Shown here: positions 24,956 to 31,934 of the stretch, piece after piece
Position numbering within the stretch: the first letter of the stretch is position 1
How the letters are laid out: each line of letters opens with the position of its first letter
Assembly (NCBI RefSeq): GCF_016587375.1
Contig: NZ_BNJG01000001.1
Coordinates: forward strand, 1,054,001-1,118,000
Source of the DNA: Ktedonobacter robiniae
GTDB taxonomy: Bacteria > Chloroflexota > Ktedonobacteria > Ktedonobacterales > Ktedonobacteraceae
Length of the DNA stretch: 64,000 nucleotides
Direction: 5' to 3'
The notes under the pieces: model-generated
Seen by the model: the letters and a program-made list of their open reading frames with translations, nothing else
What the model was told of the DNA's origin: nothing
Database searches by the model: none
Translations under genes and position numbers: made by a program

Positions 24956-26116
24956 ATGTTAGCAAACACGCAACCGGCAGATACCTGGATCTTTCCTTTC
25001 ACGCCTCAGCCACCAGACTGGAAGCTAGACTGGAACAGCCTGGCAGAGAGCTTCTCCTGGCTTCGCGACCTTGCGGGTACGCCCCAGGAACCTGAATATC
25101 ACGGCGAAGGCGATGTCTTTATCCATACACGCATGGTCGCGGAGGCTATGATCGCGCTCCCATCCTGGCGCAGCCTCCCCGCCTCTGAGCGCTCGCTACT
25201 CTTTGCCTCGGCTCTACTCCACGATGTGGGAAAGCCCGCGATGACACATCTGGCAGCCGATGGGCGCATCTCATCGCGTGGACATGCCCGGAAGGGCGAG
25301 TTGCTTACGCGTCGGATACTCTGCGATGGGCAGGAACTCCCGCCCGTCGCGCTCCAGGCACGGGAGTACATCGCACGCCTCGTGCGCTTCCATGGACTTC
25401 CCTTGCGCTTTCTGGATAGCCCTAACCCGCAGCGGAGCGTGATTGAGGCCAGCCAGAGCGTGCGACTCTCTCATCTCACCCTGCTGGCTGAGGCGGATGT
25501 GCGTGGTCGCATCTGTGCCGATCAAGGCGAGCTACTCACGCGCATTGAGCTCTTCAATGCCTTCTGCCAGGAGCAGGAGTGCTATGATGCGCCGCGCCAG
25601 TTCGCGACCTCACATAGCCGCTTCACCTACTTTCAAAAGGAGCAGAGTGATCCATCCTATATCGCCTATGACGAGACACAATTTGAGGTGGTGCTGATGT
25701 CGGGCCTGCCTGGCAGCGGGAAGGATACCTGGCTCAAAACCAATGTGCCGAAGCTGCCAGTTGTCTCGCTTGATGGGCTACGCAGGGAACTACATATCGC
25801 CCCAACCGATGATCAGGGTCGCGTTATCCAGGCTGCGCGTGAGCGGGCCCGGATCATGCTTCGTCAAAAAATGGCCTTCGCCTGGAATGCGACCAATATC
25901 ACACGCCAGTTGCGGCAGCAACTTATTGATCTCTTCGTCTCCTATGGCGCGCGCGTGCGGCTGGTCTACCTTGATGTATCCCTCCCACAACTCCTGGAAC
26001 GCAATCGCGCTCGCCACACCTATGTGCCAGAGGCCGTCTTGCAGCGCCTGCTAAACAAGCTAGAGGTCCCCGACCTGACCGAAGCCCAGCAGGTCGAATG
26101 GATCGAAAACATGTAA
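24956..26116 (+). CDS. HD-Pnk: HD phosphoesterase fused to 5'-OH polynucleotide kinase
   Basis: 386 residues. The N-terminal HD domain has H57, H89-D90 (SALLHDVGKP) and H110; the C-terminal P-loop kinase has G250-L-P-G-S-G-K-D-T, SLDGLRREL (D273, candidate general base) and an arginine-rich lid (RNRARH). This domain order matches the described bacterial HD-Pnk family, in which the HD part removes 2',3'-cyclic or 3' phosphates and the kinase part phosphorylates 5'-OH ends. With the RNA ligase just upstream it completes a heal-and-seal pathway for RNA cut by ribonuclease toxins or similar. GAGGA lies 8 nt before the ATG. Confidence 0.88.
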   Translation: MLANTQPADTWIFPFTPQPPDWKLDWNSLAESFSWLRDLAGTPQEPEYHGEGDVFIHTRMVAEAMIALPSWRSLPASERSLLFASALLHDVGKPAMTHLAADGRISSRGHARKGELLTRRILCDGQELPPVALQAREYIARLVRFHGLPLRFLDSPNPQRSVIEASQSVRLSHLTLLAEADVRGRICADQGELLTRIELFNAFCQEQECYDAPRQFATSHSRFTYFQKEQSDPSYIAYDETQFEVVLMSGLPGSGKDTWLKTNVPKLPVVSLDGLRRELHIAPTDDQGRVIQAARERARIMLRQKMAFAWNATNITRQLRQQLIDLFVSYGARVRLVYLDVSLPQLLERNRARHTYVPEAVLQRLLNKLEVPDLTEAQQVEWIENM

Positions 26117-26119
26117 GTT

Positions 26120-26191
26120 AATATATTGTATACAGAAGGCGCCTTGCGTGTATCATGATACACGCAAGGCGCCTTCTGTATACAATATATT
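26120..26191. terminator. 72-bp perfect palindrome between convergent genes
   Basis: 36-bp arms with no spacer, centred on ATCATGAT: the longest inverted repeat of the window. It starts 4 nt after the HD-Pnk stop and ends at the base before the stop codon of the DA1-like gene. Confidence 0.85.
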
Positions 26192-27097
26192 TTATTGCCA
26201 GCGTTTGCTGTGCTCCAGTTCTTCAATGAAGCGCGCAAAGCCTTTGCGCTCAATCAGGGACTGCATGCGGCGAAAGCCCTCGCCGTAGATAGGATCGGGG
26301 TTGCGCTCCATATTCTCGGCGCGGAAACGGCTCTCCGCCGTATCCCTGGAGCGTAAATAGCGGTAGGAGAGTACTTCGCACAAGCCCTCTTCGCGCCACG
26401 CTTCTGCCCGAGGGGCGCCCTGGACCACTAGCCAGACATGACCCAGTTCATGCACGACCACACTCTCAAAGACAAGCGCGGGCAGGCCCTGCAAGACCGC
26501 GACCCCGCTCACCTCAGAGCGCAGGGCCTGCCCCTCCTGGGCGTAGGAGACACTCATGGTCGCGCCCAGCGAGTGCGTCGGCCCATTCTCGTGCAAATAG
26601 TGGCGCAGCTTCGCTTTCGTACAGAGTTCCAGACTGAGCGGGAGCTGATGATAGCGCAACCCCTGTGCGCCCACCCATTGAATGAGTTGTTTAAAGAGCG
26701 GGCGGGCCTCTTCGACCGTTTCGATCGCGCTGGTCCGGCAGACGCGACAGCGTACTACCTCGGCACCGCGCTCCTGGTCCTGGGGAGGGATAAGGCGGCC
26801 ACAAAAGTCGCACGCGGGGTATGCGTTCTCATGCTCCTGGCAAAACGCATTGCCCCAGTAATCCATCCGGTATATGCCCAGGAGCGGCTTTCCGCAATAG
26901 ACGCAATGCTGCGCGATCTCGCGTGCATAGCAATCCTGATGATATGGCCGCCCCTGGTGCGGCGTAAAGCGAGCATCCGTAATCGGGCGCTTACAAGCGG
27001 CACAAAGGAAGTGTTCAGGATGCCAGGTCGCATCCAGGGCGGTCAGAAAGCGACCTGCAATTGGCTGCCCACAGGCCTTACAAATTGGCTGCCCCAT
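26192..27097 (-). CDS. DA1-like protein: LIM zinc fingers plus HExxH peptidase
   Basis: 301 residues. An N-terminal LIM domain (C6-K-A-C9, WHPEHFLCAAC, YHQDC) is followed by a second cysteine-rich LIM-like part (CVYCGK, CDFCG, CRVC) and a C-terminal zinc peptidase with H216-E-L-G-H220 and the downstream EEGLCEVLSY block. The order LIM, LIM-like, HExxH peptidase is that of plant DA1, minus its ubiquitin-interacting motifs. Plant DA1 cleaves growth regulators; the bacterial role is unknown. No signal peptide, so it should be cytoplasmic. Its start has a weak ribosome binding site. Confidence 0.85.
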   Translation of the reverse strand: MGQPICKACGQPIAGRFLTALDATWHPEHFLCAACKRPITDARFTPHQGRPYHQDCYAREIAQHCVYCGKPLLGIYRMDYWGNAFCQEHENAYPACDFCGRLIPPQDQERGAEVVRCRVCRTSAIETVEEARPLFKQLIQWVGAQGLRYHQLPLSLELCTKAKLRHYLHENGPTHSLGATMSVSYAQEGQALRSEVSGVAVLQGLPALVFESVVVHELGHVWLVVQGAPRAEAWREEGLCEVLSYRYLRSRDTAESRFRAENMERNPDPIYGEGFRRMQSLIERKGFARFIEELEHSKRWQ

Positions 27098-27182
27098 GTT
27101 TATCTCACTTCTTTAGCAACTGGCATCGTGTTCATCACATTGTCGCTTCGCTCGGAGTCCAAGCTAGCCTGGACCTTATAAT

Positions 27183-28145
27183 TTAGCGGCTGACTGGATA
27201 GCTATAGTAATCATAACTGGTGACGACCTGGAAGCCGCAGGACTGGTAGAGCGAGAGCGCCCCCTGGTTCTCCGTCATGACTTCCAGCACAATACGCCCA
27301 GGATTACGCTTTAGGGTCTCCTGGATGGCATAGGCTAGCAACTGGCGCCCATAGCCCCGGTGCTGGAATTCTGGCAACACTCCAAAGCCAATAATATAGG
27401 CTTCCTGCTCACCCAGCGAGACATCCAGTTTCCCAATATAGACATCGCGTAGTTGCGCTAGATAGGATGGGCGCCTTAAATTTACATTCCCATTCCCCTG
27501 GCTATACCAGGTTACCTCGCTACGCGGCATATCAAAGGCCACCGCCGTAATATGCGCCAGGAGCATGCCATCCTCCGGCTGAGCCTGTCTAAAGGTCAGC
27601 CCCTCAATACTCTTGCCCGGCAGGCGTGGCTCTTGTAACACCATTTTGTATTCGGCATGATGGAAGCGTGTGTCAAGCGTCTGAATATAAGCCTGGCCTG
27701 CTTGCGATTTGTGCTCAACAATGCAGAGGATCTGTGGAACACCGCGACGACGCACCTCCTGGGTTGCCGCCTGGAATAATGTGCGAAAAATACCTCTCTG
27801 GCGGTATTCAGGATGCACCATCCCACTTATTTCGGCCTCTTGCGAATTAAAGCAGAAGAGCGCCAGGTAGCCCACGAGCCGGCCCTGTTCATAATAGAGA
27901 AAGTCGTTTATCTCACCTGCGGGACGCTCGCGTAGCACATTCCAGTTTAGCTTCATCTCCAGTTGCTCATACTGCTCACACTGTGCCGCGAGCTGCTCGA
28001 TCTCCTGTAACTCCTCTGTTCCTAATCCCTGCTTCCGCAACAACCCCTGTTTACCGTCTGCCATGCGCAATAAATACCTTTCGTTTCCTGATGATGAGGA
28101 CGATGAGTGAAATCTTGTTTTCAGCATACCATTAATCACACTCAT
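27183..28145 (-). CDS. Tandem-GNAT N-acetyltransferase
   Basis: 320 residues with two GNAT folds. The first centres on MVHPEYRQRGIFRTLFQAA (about 113-131), the second on GVLPEFQHRGYGRQLLAYA (about 260-280), both with the Q/RxxGxG/A acetyl-CoA loop; LSLYQSCGFQ closes the second. Double-GNAT proteins usually keep one catalytic half. The substrate is unknown. The start is uncertain: ATG codons also lie at 28127 and 28064, and a Ser-rich stretch separates them. Confidence 0.8.
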   Translation of the reverse strand: MSVINGMLKTRFHSSSSSSGNERYLLRMADGKQGLLRKQGLGTEELQEIEQLAAQCEQYEQLEMKLNWNVLRERPAGEINDFLYYEQGRLVGYLALFCFNSQEAEISGMVHPEYRQRGIFRTLFQAATQEVRRRGVPQILCIVEHKSQAGQAYIQTLDTRFHHAEYKMVLQEPRLPGKSIEGLTFRQAQPEDGMLLAHITAVAFDMPRSEVTWYSQGNGNVNLRRPSYLAQLRDVYIGKLDVSLGEQEAYIIGFGVLPEFQHRGYGRQLLAYAIQETLKRNPGRIVLEVMTENQGALSLYQSCGFQVVTSYDYYSYPVSR

Positions 28146-28330
28146 CGCGCCAACACGTCCCCTATTCTTGCCAGTATGGGCCCCTTTTCCTCTGAGCGCC
28201 GCTGGTACGAAGGGCTATCTCAGCCAATTGAAACCGAGAACGCACATTGCTCCGTAATATAGCTAAGGATTGATATTGAGGCATTTTCAATGATTTACAT
28301 CACGTCGTTATGTATACAAGGAGGTCACTT

Positions 28331-28687
28331 ATGTTAGCATCCCTGTTTGTGCTGGCGGATGGCATTACGATTCGCCTTGGGGATAACGTCTGGAGCTTTG
28401 GCTGGAATATCATTCTCTACCTGGTTATCGCCGCCATTGTTGGTCTCGTTGCTGAATATATTGTTGGCTGGCGCCTTCCTTTAGGGATTGTGGGCGCTAT
28501 TATCGCCGCTCTTGTTGGCATCTGGCTGATGACACAAGTAATTGTCATCTCTGGCATCGGCGATTTCGTGTTGTTTGGTGTACCCCTTTTCCGGGCGCTA
28601 CTGGGCGCCATCATTCTGGTCGCCCTCTGGCACCTCCTGACCTATGGTCTGACCCGCCGGCGTCGCTATCGCCGCGCCGAGGTGTAG
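28331..28687 (+). CDS. Transglycosylase-associated (GlsB/YeaQ-like) membrane protein
   Basis: 118 residues with three to four transmembrane helices and the pattern IAAIVGLVAEYIVGWRLPLGIVGAI (split family motif), ending in a basic tail. AAGGAGGTCACTT precedes the ATG at 28331; the ATG at 28310 lacks one. Such small proteins are widespread and often stress-induced; function is not known. The next gene also belongs to a stress-type family. Confidence 0.8.
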   Translation: MLASLFVLADGITIRLGDNVWSFGWNIILYLVIAAIVGLVAEYIVGWRLPLGIVGAIIAALVGIWLMTQVIVISGIGDFVLFGVPLFRALLGAIILVALWHLLTYGLTRRRRYRRAEV

Positions 28688-28756
28688 CAAACGGTAAGCG
28701 CCCTCGTCTAATAGCCTGGCCCACACAAGGGCCTTACGCTACGAGGAGGTAGTTCT

Positions 28757-28927
28757 ATGCCTCAGAAGAGACCTTTGAAGGGTGTTGGCGCAAAAGAACA
28801 GCGCCAGTATGAACACATTAAAGAATCTGCCGAGAAGAGTGGCCGCTACGGCGACCGCGCCGAAGAGGTAGCCGCTCGTACCGTGATGAAACACCACAAG
28901 GAGTCGCATCACAAGAAGGGGCAGTAA
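28757..28927 (+). CDS. Small basic protein of the KDERQYEHI family
   Basis: 56 residues, start at ATG 28757 with GAGGAGGTAG upstream. The core KEQRQYEHIKESAEKSG followed by RAEEVAARTV and a His/Lys-rich tail matches a widespread family of tiny proteins often labelled plasmid stabilization protein, a name without good support. It is likely part of a stress response with the preceding gene, 69 nt upstream. Its stop codon lies inside the hairpin at 28921-28971. Confidence 0.8.
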   Translation: MPQKRPLKGVGAKEQRQYEHIKESAEKSGRYGDRAEEVAARTVMKHHKESHHKKGQ

Positions 28928-28971
28928 CGAGAAGGAGGGATGCAGTCTGCACCCCTCCTTCTCGTTACTGC
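28921..28971. terminator. Bidirectional hairpin (19-bp arms plus inner 4 bp)
   Basis: Arms 28921-28939 and 28953-28971 are exact; TGCA/TGCA pairs inside after one mismatch. It overlaps the last codons of the small basic protein gene and ends 11 nt before the EamA gene stop. Confidence 0.8.
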
Positions 28972-28981
28972 TTTAAGCAGC

Positions 28982-29944
28982 TTAATCGCCCCCTGCACAC
29001 TCATCCACCAGGAGAGCAAGTTCTTCCTTCCTGGAAAAGAGAGACTTGCCAAACTTGCGTATATCCAGGCCCTTGATCTGTGAAACCAGGACGCCACCCA
29101 TTGTTAAGGCTGTGCCCAACCACTGGACAGGTGTAAGCATCTCGCCGAGGAGTGCAGCCGCCATAAGCACACCCAGAATTGAAGGGAGATAGCCATAGAT
29201 AGAGAGGCGTACCACGCCCACGCGCGCAAGACCATAGTTCCAGCACATATTGGTCACCGCCGTCGCCCCAATCGCTGTGAAGAGCAGCGCGGGAATAACC
29301 ACTGGGGGCAACACGCTTATATGTGCATTTTGTACGTTCGCCCCTCCTGGAATAATGAAGAACACACCACCCACGAAGAGCGTCCAGGTCGTGACCCGCA
29401 AGGATGAATAACGCGTCAGCGAGCGCCGCGTCAGCAGGGGCATCAACCCACTCAAGAGACCCGCCACAAAGTACAGGCCCAGGCCAATCCAGCTCGCAGG
29501 AGTAATCGCGCCCAGGCTTCCCTTCCCTAATACAACCAGCACCATCCCGCCGCAGGCCGCGAGCAGGCCCCCAATCATCAGGCCTGTCATACGCTCACGC
29601 GCAACCAGCGAGGCCACAAGTGTCATAATCGCGCTGGTAAAGGCGCTCAGCAACGCGCCCATCGAGGCCTCAGCGAAGTACGATCCATAAAGAAAACAAA
29701 TTTGCTGCGCCCCAAAGCCAAGAACACCCGCGACTACCAGCGCGCCAAAATCTCTCCAGGCAACCTTGACATTCCCTTCCATCCACTTCAACATCGCCAT
29801 CATGACAAGCGTAGAGAGAAAAAAGCGCAGAAAACCCACTAGAAGAGGAGGTAAATACATCACAAGAATTTTTACAGTACAGAAATTTAGTCCCCAGAGC
29901 ACACTGGCCAGAAGAATAGCGAGATCAGCACGTTGTAGTTTCAC
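28982..29944 (-). CDS. EamA/DMT-family transporter
   Basis: 320 residues, ten transmembrane helices in two EamA repeats (first: ILLASVLWGLNFCTVKIL; second: GLGLYFVAGLLSGLMPLL), each of about 140 residues. The family exports amino acids, metabolites or drugs. The start is GTG at 29944 with only a weak ribosome binding site. It is a single-gene unit; the substrate cannot be told. Confidence 0.85.
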   Translation of the reverse strand: MKLQRADLAILLASVLWGLNFCTVKILVMYLPPLLVGFLRFFLSTLVMMAMLKWMEGNVKVAWRDFGALVVAGVLGFGAQQICFLYGSYFAEASMGALLSAFTSAIMTLVASLVARERMTGLMIGGLLAACGGMVLVVLGKGSLGAITPASWIGLGLYFVAGLLSGLMPLLTRRSLTRYSSLRVTTWTLFVGGVFFIIPGGANVQNAHISVLPPVVIPALLFTAIGATAVTNMCWNYGLARVGVVRLSIYGYLPSILGVLMAAALLGEMLTPVQWLGTALTMGGVLVSQIKGLDIRKFGKSLFSRKEELALLVDECAGGD

Positions 29945-30227
29945 CGCAATAAGACTTTCTTTGAGACGACGCGAGACTCCGACATTTTTTATTTTCTATT
30001 TTTCCCGCGCATGAGACAGATAGTATAAGCTAGATAGAGCGTCCAATAGGCTGGACACTTCTCCCGACGAACAAGCAAGCGCACCAACAACGTCTCGCAC
30101 ATCCTTTCTCGGAAGCGTCTGCCTAAACCTCCACTTCAGTGCAGAAAGCAGAAAGACATATGTGCAAAATACACATATACCTCTTGCTCCATCATCTGGC
30201 GTCTATTTCTCGCGTATGCGGTGCTCG

Positions 30228-30287
30228 CAGGTTTAAGGATGTGCTGACGTGAGGATTTGGCCTCACGTCAGCACATCCTTAAACCTG
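30228..30287. repeat. Long perfect hairpin (27-bp arms) not at a gene end
   Basis: Arms 30228-30254 and 30261-30287 with a 6-nt loop. It lies in the 638-nt gap between the divergent EamA and phosphodiesterase genes, about 285 nt upstream of the first, where no gene ends. The rest of the gap holds the promoter at 30375 and the dispersed element at 30471. A lost or unannotated short gene may have ended here. Confidence 0.75.
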
Positions 30288-30374
30288 GCATAATATCTTC
30301 TATTGCATCAATAATTATTTAACTCCCTATTAAATAATATGATATCTAGAGCACATCTCTTTCCAATTGTGGAG

Positions 30375-30402
30375 TTGATAGAAGAGTTTTTCATGATATA
30401 CT
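30375..30402 (+). promoter_or_regulatory. Promoter of the phosphodiesterase gene
   Basis: TTGATA at 30375-30380, a 16-nt spacer with TG one base before TATACT at 30397-30402. Predicted start near 30409; the transcript would contain the dispersed element. Confidence 0.55.
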
Positions 30403-30470
30403 GTTAAGCAGACAGCAGACCACATTTGCCAAACCTGCATCAAGTTTGCAGGAATCTCTGTCTACTGCTT

Positions 30471-30548
30471 ATCCGAAATCCTGAGTGCGCTTGTCCTCGA
30501 ATGGGGGAAGCGCTAGTCACGAGAGTGATGTTGGGTTTCGGAATAAGA
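30471..30548. repeat. Dispersed structured element, copy 3 (one internal unit)
   Basis: Same ends as copies 1 and 2, one CCTCGAATGGGG unit, and GTCAC-GAGA-GTGAT. It ends 34 nt before the ATG at 30583 and is downstream of the promoter at 30375-30402, hence in the 5' UTR. Confidence 0.8.
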
Positions 30549-30582
30549 GCCTAGAGCTAGTAGAGGAAGTACAGGTTCAGCC

Positions 30583-31860
30583 ATGCTCAACACAGCCTCA
30601 ATTAAAGCGGTCAATCAGTCGAAGTTCTCTCAGCGCTTCGTCAAACCGTGCTATGGCTCCTATTGCTTCGCTTATCTGCCCGCGACCATTCGCTCGCTGC
30701 TAACCGGGACAACGCCCATGGCCCTGCCAGCGGATATCCTCCATAACCTGCCTACACGCTATGAGCAGGTCGTATTCCTCTTTGTCGATGGCTTTGGCTG
30801 GCATCTCTTTAAACGCCACGCGGAGCGCTATGCCTTCCTCAAAACGGCTCAGGCCTCTGGCGTCGTCTCCAAGCTTACCTCACAGTTCCCCTCGACGACC
30901 GCCGCGCATGTGACCTGTATTCACACCGGCCTGGAAGTCGGACAGAGCGGCGTCTATGAGTGGCACTACTATGAGCCGCTGGTCGATAATATCATCTCGC
31001 CCCTGCTCTTCTCCTATGCCGATGACAAGGTTGTGCGCGATACGCTCAAACGCGCCTCGGTACCGGCAACGGCCTTCTTCCCGCGCCAGACATTCTACCA
31101 GTCGTTACAGGACGAGGGCGTCAATTCACATATCTTTCAATATCGGGCATATACGCCTTCAACCTACTCCGATATCGTCTTTCGTGGCGCACAAGTTCAT
31201 CCCTATACAACCATCCAGGAAGCCTTAGGGGGACTGGCAGACTTGCTCGTTCAGCCACCTACCGCGCCGACTTACTATTTTCTCTACTTTGATCGCATCG
31301 ATACAGCCAGTCACAACTATGGACCCTTCTCACCTCAGGTCGAGCGGGAAATTGACGTTTTTATGCAGCAGATGGAGCAATTCTACCAGCGCGTGGCCTC
31401 GCGTTCACCTCGCACGCTGCTCCTTCTGAGCGCCGACCATGGACAGGCGCCGGTCAATCCACGTACAACCTATTACCTTAATGAGCGGCTCCCTCAGCTC
31501 ATACGCTACTTAAAGACAAATCACCAGGGACGCCTGCTCATTCCTGCTGGCTCGCCACGAGATATGTTCTTGCATGTGAAAGAACCCTATGTCGACGAGG
31601 TCGTTACTATGCTACGCCAGCATCTCGCGGACAAGGCCGAGGTCTATCCCGTCGCCAGCCTGATCGCGCAGCAGTTCTTTGGTCTGCGCGCCCCATCGCA
31701 GACGCTCCTGTCGCGCCTGGGCAACGTAGTGATCCTTCCTTACAAACATGAGACCGTCTGGTGGTATGAGCAGGGCACCTTCGATATGCATTTCCAGGGC
31801 CATCATGGCGGCCTGACCCCCGACGAGATGGAGATTCCGCTGCTAGCGCTTCCCCTGTAA
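30583..31860 (+). CDS. Alkaline phosphatase-superfamily phosphodiesterase
   Basis: 425 residues. Metal and nucleophile signatures of the type I phosphodiesterase/nucleotide pyrophosphatase family: FVDGFGWHLF, T in QFPSTTAAHVT, YFDRIDTASHNYGP and LSADHGQAP; a last histidine is in HFQGHHGGL. No signal peptide, so probably cytoplasmic. The likely reaction is hydrolysis of a phosphodiester or pyrophosphate; the substrate is unknown. AGAGGAAG precedes the ATG at some distance. Confidence 0.82.
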   Translation: MLNTASIKAVNQSKFSQRFVKPCYGSYCFAYLPATIRSLLTGTTPMALPADILHNLPTRYEQVVFLFVDGFGWHLFKRHAERYAFLKTAQASGVVSKLTSQFPSTTAAHVTCIHTGLEVGQSGVYEWHYYEPLVDNIISPLLFSYADDKVVRDTLKRASVPATAFFPRQTFYQSLQDEGVNSHIFQYRAYTPSTYSDIVFRGAQVHPYTTIQEALGGLADLLVQPPTAPTYYFLYFDRIDTASHNYGPFSPQVEREIDVFMQQMEQFYQRVASRSPRTLLLLSADHGQAPVNPRTTYYLNERLPQLIRYLKTNHQGRLLIPAGSPRDMFLHVKEPYVDEVVTMLRQHLADKAEVYPVASLIAQQFFGLRAPSQTLLSRLGNVVILPYKHETVWWYEQGTFDMHFQGHHGGLTPDEMEIPLLALPL

Positions 31861-31863
31861 TAC

Positions 31864-31933
31864 AATAGTGTGTATGCAAAGTGGGCGCGGGATTCCGACC
31901 GGAATCCCGCGCCCACTTTGCATACACACTATT
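31864..31933. terminator. Bidirectional perfect hairpin (34-bp arms, 2-nt loop)
   Basis: Arms 31864-31897 and 31900-31933. It fills the whole space between the convergent phosphodiesterase (stop 31860) and ABC permease (stop 31935) genes. Confidence 0.85.
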
Positions 31934-31934
31934 T

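Noticed and set aside
28757..28927. Calling the small basic protein a plasmid stabilization factor
   Set aside because: The family name is inherited from old annotation; nothing in the window points to a plasmid or a toxin-antitoxin pair.
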